A stretch of DNA of 64,000 bases from Mimachlamys varia. Its lineage: Eukaryota > Mollusca > Bivalvia > Pectinida > Pectinidae. Under the pieces are notes generated by a model that ran no database searches, had not been told where the DNA came from, and worked only from the letters and a program-made list of their open reading frames with translations. The position numbers were made by a program, and so were the translations under genes. The DNA lies in assembly GCA_947623455.1 (NCBI GenBank), contig OX392543.1, positions 21,512,757 to 21,576,756 of the forward strand. The letters run 5' to 3'. This document shows, piece by piece, positions 9,844 to 20,644 of this stretch. Position 1 is the stretch's first letter. Each line of letters starts with the position of its first letter.

Positions 9844-11647
9844 TTAAAGGGGCATCCCGCGAAAGCCTAAATGTCTGTTCTTGAATATACATGGCGTCTG
9901 CACTACTAATTATACTTTCCTGTTATTCTCATATTCAAAGTGGACTCAAAATGTCAATTATGACCACTTGCAAAATCGCATTCCTCGGGAAAGCCCAGAT
10001 AAAAATAGCGGGAATGACGCAACGTGACAGGTGTGCCGCAAGTTCCCTGGTCAGTTTGACGGAAGGGGCCACACGGGAGGGGACGCGTCATGTATACGGC
10101 TGATGAAACAGAGACAAAGTCCGTGTATAACCGTGTATAAACTTATTGAATCACATTCACATTAAAAATAGACATCTATTGCACACATACCGATATTCAA
10201 ATGAAGAATAATTGTCGGCATATCGGCACCATATATCGACACCAGGAATTATCTATATTATATTTACCTGACGGAGGCCGGTACACATGGGTACGGAATA
10301 CGGCCATGGTACAAACCTTAATTTTTGTAAAAGGTAATATTCACGAACCCAACTTTTCAGATGATTTCATAAAATGTATGTAGCATGCATTGAAAAGTAC
10401 GAAAATAAAATGACATGAAATTATGCGATTTTTTTACAACTCAATGTCTTGAGGATTTTTTTTCAAACTTTCTTTATATATACAAGATACATTCATATTC
10501 ATTTAAAATCTAGCCAACTTTCAGCGTCTGCACACGTTAACACGTATCACGGAATGCGAACATTTAAGTCCATACACTCATATAACGCACCACACACTAA
10601 GCATGACTACATGTATATCAGATTTGGAACTGTTTAAACACTTAAAACTAACTGTTATGAACATGTTATGATAATTCCGCTTTCTTTTTACATCTTTTTT
10701 GTCGTCTTGTAAGGGGACGGTGACCTTTTAAAAAAAAACTGTAGGAATGGAATATACATATAGGTATACATTGTATGTTGTATAACTTCGTTTTTTTCTT
10801 TTTTAATTTTTTCCCCCGTTATATATATATTTTCGTATCAAATTCAATACCGGGGTCGCAACCCAATGATATTTGTACCTTCACTTATTTATAGATTAAG
10901 TATGAATATCGCCTTTTTTACGCGTGAAAACATATTTTTTTTTTATTCCTTTTGTCCAAATTGAAGCCGTATGTACCTCGGTCGCACGTCCCGTTTTACA
11001 GCGTAATCAAACGACTTTTTCTGTTATGGTATATATTGTATTTGAAAATGTCTTTCTATCCAGCAATATAATTAGATCACACTGTTTTCCTGGAACATAA
11101 GATTTTATAAAGGGAATATTATAAACACACTTTAAAGTTTCATATTACACACGAATTTTTATGCAACAGAAGACTGAAACAGTTTCCCCTTGGGTAGCCT
11201 CAAAACCAAATCAAAGCTTTATTTGTGCATGTTACCGTTACCCAGAAGAAATATGTAACATACACACAATAGAGCAGGTAGTTTCTCCTTTGAATACTTC
11301 CCATCTCTCAATATGATTCCGTAACGCAGTCTTGCGTCATATTTTGACCATTCGGCAACTTTTCGCTTAGTAGTTAGGCCTTATCGTGGTGTAACGGTAA
11401 TACCAGATAGAGTGTTTACAATGGAAGCGGCGCTCGCTGCGCATGCGTTGGCAGGTGGAAATCCCAAACCAAAACGTCTAGCCAGACGTTCTGAAATTCC
11501 ACTAGTTATTTTGAAATTATTAATTAATGAATACATATATGCAAAATCCGATCGTCACAGTCCATAAGAATACCCACTCGATATGTGTATGTAATATTTT
11601 GAAAAAAAAATATGAAAAAAGCTTACTTTCGCGGGATGCCCCTTTAA
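9844..11647. mobile_element. 1.8-kb element with TTAA target duplication (piggyBac-like ends, no transposase)
   Basis: The left terminus is TTAA then AGGGGCATCCCGCGAAAG (from 9848); the right terminus is the exact complement CTTTCGCGGGATGCCCCT then TTAA (11644-11647). An 18-bp perfect inverted repeat with a TTAA duplication at both sides is characteristic of piggyBac-type transposition. The 1796-bp interior has no frame longer than about 70 codons and no transposase motif, so it is a non-autonomous element. The assignment to piggyBac rests only on the TTAA site. Confidence 0.85.
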
Positions 11648-11858
11648 AGGTGCCAATACAGTATTCTTAATGTTACACTATAAAGAAACTATCAAAGGAA
11701 TTATACAATTTCGAGAAGGGAAAAGAACCTGGATGGAAGAAAGGGAATTGGACAGAATGTGGCAAAACGTACAACAGATCAATGGATCATATGCTTTTTG
11801 CAAGGAGAATCAAAGAAATCAGCATGGGTCTCTAAACAACCTATTCGATATTTCCCGT
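11648..11858. other. Unassigned DNA
   Basis: A 76-codon plus-strand frame (11670-11900) crosses from here into the next repeat; it has no recognised domain. Confidence 0.4.
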
Positions 11859-12128
11859 CAGGCCTACAGCAGAGATGACGTAAGAGGAACACATTATTAG
11901 TTGTACAAAGACAATAAATGAGGTGGGCAAGGTTAAACTGTAGTCCATGTAAAAATTGATGGATAGGGGAAATTATTTGACCGGAGGGAAGAATAATTGG
12001 ATTAGACAAACGTAACAAACAAGCTACGTCCATGCATAGACATAACAATTCTCGCCGTAATAACAGGCGCGTATGTCTGGCTATAAATAGCCGAGATCGA
12101 TAGTCAGCATCACACCCTGGGACAGGTC
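11859..12128 (+). repeat. TATA-bearing dispersed repeat, copy 2
   Basis: Homologous to 6617-6911. It ends at CTGGGACAGGTC, precisely where the 31-bp minisatellite begins, so the array appears to have grown out of the transcript-side end of this repeat. Confidence 0.7.
12080..12120 (+). promoter_or_regulatory. Conserved TATA box and initiator-like region, copy 2
   Basis: TATAAATAG at 12082-12090 followed after 20 bases by AGTCAGCATCAC. Spacing and motif are identical to copy 1. If used, transcription would start close to the first minisatellite unit. Confidence 0.5.
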
Positions 12129-13367
12129 TTCACTGATGTCTGTTAATAGAGGACAGGTCTACACTGATGTCTGTTTACGGAGGACAGGTCTACACTGAAG
12201 TCTGTTAACAGAGGACAGGTCTACACTGATGTCTGTTAACAGAGGACAGATCTACACTGATGTCTGTTAACAGAGGACAGGTCTACACTGATGTCTGTTA
12301 ACGGAGGACAGGTCTACACTGATGTCTGTTAACGGAGGACAGGTCTACACTGAAGTCTGTTAACAGAGGACAGGTCTACACTGAAGTCTGTTAACAGAGG
12401 ACAGATCTATACTGATGTCTGTTAACAGAGGACAGATCTACACTGAAGTCTGTTAACAGAGGACAGGTCTACACTGATGTCTGTTAACGGAGGACAGGTC
12501 TACACTGAAGTCTGTTAACAGAGGACAGGTCTACACTGATGTCTGTTAACAGAGGACAGATCTACACTGATGTCTGTTAACGGTGGACAGATCTATACTG
12601 ATGTCTGTTAACAGAGGACAGGTCTACACTGAAGTCTGTTAACAGAGGACAGGTCTACACTGATGTCTGTTAACGGAGGACAGGTCTTCACTGAAGTCTG
12701 TTAACGGAGGACAGATCTATACTGATGTCTGTTTACGGAGGACAGGTCTACACTGAAGTCTGTTAACGGAGGACAGGTCTACACTGATGTCTGTTAACGG
12801 AGGACAGGTCTACACCGACGTCTGTTAACAGAGGACAGGTCTACACCGACGTCTGTTAACAGAGGACAGGTCTACACTGATGTCTGTTTACGGAGGACAG
12901 ATCTACACTGATGTCTGTTAACGGAGGACAGGTCTACACTGATGTCTGTTAACAGAGGACAGGTCTACACTGATGTCTGTTAACAGAGGACAGGTCTACA
13001 CCGACGTCTGTTAACAGAGGACAGGTCTACACTGAAGTCTATTAACAGAGGACAGGTCTACACTGGTGTCTGTTAACAGAGGACAGGTCTACACTGATGT
13101 CTGTTAACAGAGGACAGGTCTACACTGATGTCTGTTAATAGAGGACAGGTCTATACTGATGTCTGTTAACAGAGGACAGATCTACACTGATGTCTGTTAA
13201 CAGAGGACAGGTCTACACTGATGTCTATTAACAGAGGACAGGTCTACACTGAAGTCTGTTAACGGAGGACAGGTCTACACTGAAGTCTGTTAACAGAGGA
13301 CAGGTCTACACTGACGTCTGTTAACAGAGGACAGGTCTACACTGAAGTATGTTAACAGAGGACAGGA
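12121..13367. repeat. 31-bp minisatellite, about 40 units
   Basis: The unit is ACAGGTCTACACTGATGTCT plus GTTAACAGAGG, with GAAGTC/GATGTC and AACAGAGG/AACGGAGG alternatives shuffled along the array. Most units carry an HpaI-type GTTAAC. Since 31 is not a multiple of three, no long frame results. Confidence 0.95.
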
Positions 13368-13424
13368 CTTTGACTGTAAAATGATTATGAAATCTATTTT
13401 TCATTTGATTCTCAACCAGCATGT

Positions 13425-13790
13425 CCAATCTTCCGTAACACCCGGGCCTGTATTCATGAAAACATTCAAGCCAGCTTTCTTGAAACTCACCTGAATCATG
13501 TCGGAGAGTCAAAAAATCATTTTAAATTTTGAAAACAGCTTTCGACTTCATGCCTCTTTAACTTTTTACTAAAACTTTGACAAAATTAACTTGTTTAAAG
13601 AATTTATAGCCATAACAAGAAATAAGGTTTGAGCACAGAATCCATGCTTGAGCATGAGAACGGTTTCATGAATACGGGCCCTGGTCTTATTCTTTTGTAC
13701 TTTTACGAGGATCTCTCTTCAAATATTTCCTTTGTTCATAGTTTGTCCCTAGTTTAATCGATTTTGAGTTCGGATTATGGTTTTGTTGAC
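13425..13790 (+). repeat. Rep1 copy carrying MITE-F at its internal site
   Basis: Rep1 sequence CAATCTTCCGTAACAC is interrupted at 13442 and resumes at 13682 as TGGTCTTATTCTTTTGTACT, continuing to AATCGATTTTGAGTTCGGAT and TTTTGTTGAC. Uninterrupted Rep1 copies read CTTCCGGAACACCTGGTC across this point. The same interruption is found at 34715-35385 and 35790-36250. Confidence 0.8.
13442..13681. mobile_element. MITE-F, full-length copy
   Basis: About 240 bp with terminal inverted repeats: left CCGGGCCTGTATTCATGAAA, right reversed GGGCCCGTATTCATGAAACC, the latter continuing GTTCTCATGCTCAAGCATGG. The interior is AT-rich and non-coding. Other copies or fragments: 3498, 34813, 35911, 37500, 58200 and 60668. 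Confidence 0.85.
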
Positions 13791-15334
13791 TGGTGTGATA
13801 TTGCTGATATACATGTATATGACATGATTATTACGGCATTGCATCAATGTTTAAATATTGTTGTGTTTTACCTCTTAACCATAACTATGCCGAAAACTTG
13901 TGCGAGCGGTATTCACAATCAATACGTACATATTCTGAATGCTGTGTCCCAATGATTCAAATTCCGATATACGAACGGAATATACTGATTTAAAATTCTA
14001 AAATGATCGATGCTTTTAAGTTTCGATACCTGTTAACTCTCTCTGATTTGGTGAGATACTCTTTTCGACAAGAAAAATCCCTCGACATCTCCCTCATATA
14101 AGTCCAAACTCACACATACTCAAATTTTATTTTATTTTTCAGGTTCAGAAATATGTTTTGATTCCCCAGCTTCTGTTTGGGAGATGCAAGGGTTGGGGTG
14201 CCCTGAGATCATCCCTCTTACATCATATCACCTCACACAGGAGGCCTCTTTCCCTTCATTCACTCTTCCTCTTACATATCTTCGCTCGAACGTCAAATCA
14301 TTTATTCTTTCATTCTAATAATAAACAAATACACATACTCAAAATCTACATTCTGTAGGATGTGTCTAATGACCAATGGATCAAATAAATACGGTTTGAA
14401 GTTATTTTGATTCATAAAAGAAAAAAGACAACTTAAGCAATCCAGTTTCAGTCGCATTCCATATACATTGTCCCTCATTGGAATTGCGGAATAAGGGAGA
14501 TCTTCCTCGTTAAAGGTTTCAGAAGTTTATACATGTTTCTATGAGATATTCCTTTTCAGTAACAATAAAAAGGAATTTTAAATGGCATCATCGTTTGTCA
14601 TTGCTAGAGCAAAACGCACAACTTGTTCTGTGAGAAATCATTTGCAAAAAGTTCAAAGTTATTGAAAGTTTACTGGTTTCATGGCTATCCATATACAGAT
14701 TTAAAGTTATTTCTGTAATTTGCATAGCACTATGAAACTTACAAAAATAACTTTCAATCCATATATTTACATTTTTACTATAGAACAATTGCTGAGTTTC
14801 ATTTGTATTTTCCCCAAATAATTGGCTTATTAAATATGTACCTTCGTTTGTATATGGGTCGTCATTGAAACGACATTGGAAAAACAGACCAATTTGAAAA
14901 AAATGGCGCCAATGATAATAATTAGTCATTTGAGTGTTTAAAGCATGGGAGTTCTTCATGTTTTTCGAAGCGGAGCGACAAGACTCTTATTGGACAAGCT
15001 TGATCTTGTTGTCATAAGTAAATCACGTGCTATGTCTGGAGAACCATTGCTTTTATACTTGTATGAAAATCATTTCTGCCGGTAATGGTCATATAGTGGG
15101 TTGCAGCGCAAATATAAAAATAAAAAAAAAAACTTTTAAACAGCATTGTCGTACGTCACTACTATTGGAAAAACTTAATGATAGCTTTCACTGACTGATG
15201 TTTTTCTTTTTTTTAATTGATTAAATTCCAAATCCTATTACTAGACAAATTACTTTTTCAAGATTATTGAGTAGGTTAGCGATATATTGACCTTGACTAA
15301 CAGACAACTCGCGTATGTAGATCGTCCTTTTGAC
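13791..15334. other. Unassigned DNA
   Basis: The longest frame is 123 codons on the minus strand (14588-14959), without recognisable motifs and in AT-rich context. A 66-codon plus-strand frame at 14158 is likewise unsupported. Confidence 0.45.
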
Positions 15335-15735
15335 ATTAGTTTAAACCATGTTTATTCATAACAAATGATTATGTACATCAGGTGCAAATTTCAAAACGCA
15401 TTCTATTCTAATGATTAGGAAACAAGTACTATTGTACATAATTTATATAAATCAGATTATCTGGTTTTGCATATTTAAGGACGTGCCAAGTTTTGAAAAT
15501 GGAGAAAGCCGGAGTACCCGAAGAAAAACCTGCGGTCAGTTCCTGGCAACTCCCCAATGTTGGTTTCGAACCCGCAATCCAGATGTGGGGGGCTAATAGT
15601 AGAATGTCAGGACATCGTAAACATTCGGCCACGCGACCTCTAAATGAAAATAACTTTGTAGTGATGGTTTTAATATGTACATGAGAAGTTGCTTCCAAAG
15701 AATGACAGAACATGATATAAGGTAAAAAAGACCGA
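15335..15735. repeat. Dispersed repeat split by a SINE
   Basis: The flanks (15335-15435 and 15645-15735) match 40305-40545 in the same orientation: GTTTAAACCATGTTTATTCA, ATGATTAGGAAACAAGTACT, then TAACTTTGTAGTGATGGTTT. At 40305-40545 the two halves are joined without the SINE, giving an empty-site comparison. Confidence 0.75.
15440..15645 (-). mobile_element. SINE-B (tRNA-Leu-like head), inserted in older repeat
   Basis: On the minus strand the head has an A box GTGGCCGAATGTTTACGATG, a variable-arm-like stretch with CTGACATTCTACTATTAGCC, and a B box GGGTTCGAAACC. Then comes CAGTTGCC-type sequence with TCAGTTCCTGG and the central domain TCTTCGGGTACTCCGGCTTT on that strand, ending near CTTAAATATGC. 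The long variable arm suggests descent from a class II tRNA such as tRNA-Leu. Overlapping frames of 61-94 codons are not genes. Confidence 0.8.
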
Positions 15736-15829
15736 CTGAACTCTACCCAGTTGAATTGGTGAACTAGTTTACATGATATCCGAATAATTTAATCTTGTTT
15801 GAAACTAGCATTTTCATGGGCTTAACAAA

Positions 15830-15900
15830 TTATTTTATCAGCCAATAACGTAAAATGTGATGTCGCATTTTATAACGTCGCTTTTTATTGGCTGATGCAG
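15830..15900. repeat. Small inverted repeat
   Basis: TATCAGCCAATAACG at the left and TTTTTATTGGCTGATG at the right are complementary around ATCAGCCAATA, enclosing about 40 bp. It may be a small MITE remnant. Confidence 0.45.
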
Positions 15901-16551
15901 CAGCGTAATAATTTGTAAGAGTCTATCATAACAATTAATTTTCGTAGGGTATAAGTATTACCTTGAACCTATGTTTATGTTATGGGGTTTTAACACACCT
16001 AATCAGAGTGTTCCCTCATCATAACCGCTTCGCGGTTTATTTAGAGTACACTCCATTTTTTTAGTTATACCTCCATAACATAAAAAGATAGATTCAAGTA
16101 AATTCTTACATAAAGTTGAATTATAACTTGTTATTGCTTGTTGAACATTCTCGATGATTCGATATAATTTGCGCACTGTTACATGTAGCGTAGCACAAAT
16201 CATGTGCCATTTACGAAATCTGAGATACGGCAAACCCTTGAACTTTGTTTGGCCTCATATTAAATATCTACTCGAGATGAATAATTATTATCAATTTTTG
16301 TTCCCACAATCCGCTTGGGTTCTTAACCATCCATACGCATTTACTTACTAATTATTCTAAATGTATACAATTTTGATAATGGATGACGATGCCAACCTCG
16401 ATGGAACCGCAACTGATACTTATAGAGACCGCCCTTGTAATTTATCTAGGGTATTGTTTATTCCATATCATATGGTAATCAGCTGATTCATAGGGGAATT
16501 GGCTTGTCGAAGCCTATACTTACTCTGTGGAAGTAAGGAATGCAGTGTAAA
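15901..16551. other. Unassigned DNA
   Basis: No gene or named repeat recognised. Confidence 0.5.
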
Positions 16552-16768
16552 TACTGTAAATCACTTATATTTCGCGAGGTATTTATTTTCGCAATAATTC
16601 GGGAGGAGATTCATTTGCGAACTCAAATACCTCGCGATCATTTCTATCTCAAGAGGTGCCCGTGTTCATTCTATCGTCATCGTCACTTCTAGATAGACAT
16701 TCGCGAAATTATGTTTTTGCTTATATGTCTGAAATAGTAAGCTCGCGAAATCAAAGTGATTTAAAGTA
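16552..16768. mobile_element. MITE with TA duplication and CTGTAAATCACTT ends
   Basis: The left end after TA is CTGTAAATCACTTATATTTC then GCGAG; the right end reversed is CTTTAAATCACTTTGATTTC then GCGAG, followed by TA. About 213 bp, with several TTCGCGA motifs inside. TA target duplication points to a Tc1/mariner-type mobiliser. Similar TTCGCG-rich sequence occurs near 44865-45085. Confidence 0.8.
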
Positions 16769-16919
16769 ATCAAATCTTCAGATACATTTCCGATATATTT
16801 TATCTATTTATTTATTGCTATTGTTTTTTATCTGTTTACAACATAATACTTATACGTACAAGAGACAGTATCAAACATCCTCACATTCACATATGGATAT
16901 CCCCAGACTGTTGTTATTG

Positions 16920-16920
<1 letters not shown>

Positions 16921-16969
<49 letters not shown>

Positions 16970-17097
16970 CTGCTAGTGCAATATAGCCATCATCATAATA
17001 ATCCTTATCACCATCGTCGTCGTCATCATCATCATCATACAACTACTAGTACAATGTTGCCGTCATCATGATCATCATCATCATCATCATCATCATA
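16921..17097. repeat. (CAT)n microsatellites
   Basis: Pure CAT/ATC runs at 16921-16967, about 17020-17037 and about 17069-17096, separated by related imperfect sequence. Confidence 0.95.
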
Positions 17098-17284
17098 CAG
17101 CAGTAATATTTGCTCTTATAAACTAATAGTAGCACAGCTCAGAATATACACGTGCACATTATGTTCAATTAAAGTTATTTGAAAATTAAAAAGAAAAATA
17201 TGAACCATAGAATAAGTGCACCTCCCTAACCCGATATGTTTTCGGTCAGTTTTATTCCCTCCGTCACCTCCTAAACTTCACTTA

Positions 17285-17415
17285 TCAAGCCCGTGCCTAG
17301 CATCACTGACGAGTCCTAGAAGGACGAAACAGCTGTATGGTGCAGTTTAATTCATTATTAAACTCGACTGTATCTTATTTTAAATTAAAAAGGTGTTATT
17401 CTCATGAGTGCGTGT
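17285..17415 (+). repeat. HHR-380 derivative (single unit fragment) with ribozyme
   Basis: A short copy: CCGTGCCTAGCATCAC, ribozyme, then GTGCAGTTTAATTCATTATT and CTCGACTGTATC. It shares the CTCGACTGTATC variant with the copy at 58045-58145, so the two form a subfamily. The large middle part of the 380-bp unit is absent. Confidence 0.8.
17300..17343 (+). ncRNA. Type-I hammerhead ribozyme, all core bases intact
   Basis: Stem I 5' strand GCATCA, conserved CTGACGA, stem II GTCCT/AGGAC with AGA loop, conserved GAAA, then CAGCTGTA and the stem I 3' strand TGGTGC. Stem I pairs GCATCA with TGGTGC (one G-U). The predicted cleavage site follows GTA at 17337. Stem III is ACAG/CTGT with no loop, so it would have to pair between two molecules, as proposed for other hammerheads with very short stem III. 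Every residue required by the hammerhead consensus is present. Cleavage activity is inferred. Confidence 0.88.
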
Positions 17416-17809
17416 CGTTTATCCTATTCACTGATATCAGGTGATAACATTTTCCCAATCAACAAGTTTAATGTATGCATAATGATTTTATTACGTTTGT
17501 CTCCAGGTAACACATATTTCATATCATCTTGTGTAGGAATTAGGATATCTTCCTTCTAAAGGACTGGCTTAGAATCTTGACCAGAACAAGATCCGACGCG
17601 ATTATGCAAACATATTCTACAACCAAGAGGTAAATTTCGCAATCCCGTTTCACCACTTCAACCTGGATGTTGGTAGATTGATACAAAAAATGTAGAATAT
17701 ATTCAACAGTCGATCAACGGGTATTTCGGCGGAACAAAATGGTATTTTAATATCGAAATAGTAAGCATATACGCTAAAATCTCGATAATAAGCCTGAATC
17801 AAAAATATG

Positions 17810-18325
17810 CCGGTCTTGAAAATAAGCCTTGGATTTCTTGCAGTCAAATATATCTTGAAAATATGCCGGCTTTTAAAATAGACCGTACTTGTAAGTAAGC
17901 CTTGAATTCTTTGCAGTGAAATATATCTAAAAAATAAGCCGATTATTTATATTTGTCATTTTGTCACTAATCATAACCCTGCGTTGTTTTTTTATCATTG
18001 AGACCCATTTGTTAACACTTAAAGGATAAATGACTTCGAAAATAAGGCGTCCTTGAAAATAGGCCTGCCTTCGAAAATAAGCCTGGGATTGGTTACCAAA
18101 ACAAGAAAATAAGGCGTCCTTGAAAATAGGCCTGCCTTCGAAAATAAGCCTGGGATTGGTTACCAAAACAAGAAAATAAGGCGTCCTTGAAAATAGGCCT
18201 GCCTTCGAAAATAAGCCTGGGATTGGTTACCAAAACAAGAAAATAAGGCGTCCTTGAAAATAGGCCTGCCTTCGAAAATAAGCCTGGGATTGGTTAACAA
18301 AAAACGAAAATAAGCCGCGGCTTAT
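17810..18325. repeat. 67-bp tandem repeat (AAATAAGCC family)
   Basis: From about 18035 four nearly identical 67-bp units contain GCCTGGGATTGGTTACCAAA and AAATAAGGCGTCCTTGAAAA; GCCTGGGATT starts at 18081 and 18148, fixing the period. Diverged AAATAAGCCTTGGATTTC pieces precede it. The block closes with AAATAAGCCGCGGCTTATTA, a palindrome. Confidence 0.88.
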
Positions 18326-20410
18326 TATCAATAATTTAGGGTATTCATTTTGTGCTAGTTGTATCAATTGATTTTCGGTTATACTATTACCTTGACGTAA
18401 TTATTTACGACGCCAAATATCACATATGGTGGCGACTTTGACCGAATAAGTTCTAAACATTTTAAATCCTAGCTATTTGTTTTCATTAACTTCTTAGTAT
18501 CAAGAAAAAAATGCCGTTTCCGAACTTAAGGTCACATAGTGCGGGTATGTTAAATAAAACTACTTTCCAATATGGCTGTTCCATATGAGACGCAAGTATT
18601 TGGCACGTGAACACTCTAGTGTGTGATGATGATTGAGTATGTTTTTGCTGCTTAGAATCGTGATCTTAATATCGAGTGTAAATTTATCAATACAAAAGCT
18701 TTGGTTCCTTTCCAGTACTAGCTCCCGAGCGTAACTCAACGAGTTTTTCATAAGTCAGTGGTGCCTTTTGAACCTTAATGATCGAAAGAAATGTACTGGA
18801 TCTGGCGAGAAGCCGTTTTCCGTATCGTAATCACTATCTTATTGTCGTCAGGGAATGTCTTCATTTACTGCTTATAGTACTAAATGCGTAGACAATAAAG
18901 CCGTTTTGAATTCCTCGGGAATACTAAATGTATCATCAGAAGTCGATATTTCTTTACCAAAGTCACGAACAAACCGCCGAAACAGCGCCAAGCGTCATAC
19001 ACGCAATATCCTCTGTTGTGTTTTGACGTCACTTGAGCTATTTCCTGATCTGGGTTCAAAATGTTGAAATATTTGTTACCTTAAGATGTAAATATTGGAT
19101 CAAGATATTTGTGAATATATACTAACTATTCAGATATCAAGCCAAATTAGATAAAATAACAGTAGCAATTTGAATACGAAGAGCTTACTGTTAAATTTCT
19201 ATTTTAAGTTAAAGATAAGAAAATATTTTAGCATGCATAATGGGTAATGACCCATGAAGCTAACAGAGCTTTGAATGCCCTGGCACATGTTATTACCATG
19301 TCGTAATTATTCCATACCAAATCATCCCTTTGGAACAATTGGAGTGAGGGGCGTACATTAATTCAGGGTATTGAATCCAATGTTTTACGCCGCGGTCATC
19401 CAACATAGGCACTTTACAGTGGCATACATACATGTATATATCGTAATTAGATACAATCAAGTGATCAAATCCAATCTTGTTCGTCAATTGCAACGCAATA
19501 TAGGCCCAGGTGGATGTTTTTGTGTCATATATAGGGTTAATTTAGAATTAAGGTCGTTAAGTGATTCGGGTTCATTTAAACATCACGTGACCTATACCCA
19601 TTGCGATAACAGTTCTTTGTCGTCTGCTTTAGTCTGTGCGACGGGGAATGCTATAATTCAATTTGAACATTGGATAGCTTTCAAAATCGTTCTTCATTCT
19701 TGTATGATCGATTGTGGATGCTTAAAAACTGAAATCGTTTTGGTTGAAGATGTTCGCTAGACCAATAACCTCGAAGAAGAGCTTTTTCTATCTTCAATGG
19801 ATGACGTCAGAGAGATATATGAAGGCAATTCAGTTTCATGATGGTTATTTATGTTTGTATGTTACAAAGCCTGTCGGGGATGTCAATGCGGTAAGTATGG
19901 GATTCACCTGTCCTATAAACAAACAATTCGCGAATTGAGCAATTAGAGAATGACATGACAATACTCTTAACTATTCCTACAAATATAAAGTTAGGGTGCG
20001 TTCGTGGTGTAATTGATGCCATTTTCGTTCAACACTAACTTATTATCACATTTTAGATAATTTTCAGCTTAAGTGTAAAAGAAAAACTTATTCGAGTAGT
20101 TCATTTTGTAAAATGTCAAAATAATTTGAAATTCTCAAAACAAAGAAGATAAGGTTACATTAAAAAAAATTAGAACAGCTTTTGAAAATGTAATAACTAT
20201 CATAACGACATCAATGGTTGAGTTTATTTCTTAATGAACAGCACTATTATGGTCTATAGCAGCAACAATACATAAAGATAGTGGTACAATTGATATACTT
20301 CAGGTACAGTAGGGATAAACATTGTATGATAAACTGATTAAAATCATATCTTGATCTCCGCGCCGTTCCGTAAACTTCTCTCTGCTGCGTTAAGATCTGA
20401 GAAAATCTCT
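18326..20410. other. Unassigned DNA
   Basis: About 2 kb with no recognised repeat. The longest frame is 129 codons (19371-19760, plus strand). It has no membrane pattern or motif that I recognise and no visible splice context, so it is not called as a gene. A 70-codon frame starting near 18855 is likewise unassigned. Confidence 0.45.
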
Positions 20411-20640
20411 CGGGGGTCATATCCCGATGACCTTTGGCATTACTACTGTTAGCATCTTGACAGTGATTTTTTTAGACGACAAAGCTTGCATAATGGCATT
20501 TGTCCGTTTAGCCATTTCGTCACCAAAACGTTCATGTGGAATAATGTGAAGAAATGACTTGCTGCAAGATGACAAGTCATTGGAAAATTATTTTAGTGTT
20601 AAGTAAATAGGCGACAAAGGTCATCTGGACGTGACCTCTT
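20411..20640. repeat. Inverted-repeat element, possible MITE
   Basis: GGGGTCATATCCCGATGACC followed by TTTG at the left is largely complementary to CAAAGGTCATCTGGACGTGA followed by CCTC at 20614-20638 on the right. The arms are about 24 bp with several mismatches. No target duplication found. Confidence 0.5.
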
Positions 20641-20644
20641 ATGG

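Noticed and set aside
9891..10103. 70-codon frame in the TTAA element as a transposase remnant
   Set aside because: No DDD-type or zinc-finger motif visible and too short to judge.
14588..14959. 123-codon minus-strand frame as a gene
   Set aside because: No recognisable motif, AT-rich context, and no supporting neighbour; length is possible by chance in 64 kb.
19371..19760. 129-codon plus-strand frame as a gene
   Set aside because: Sequence shows no family features and no splice or promoter context. Kept only as a remark.
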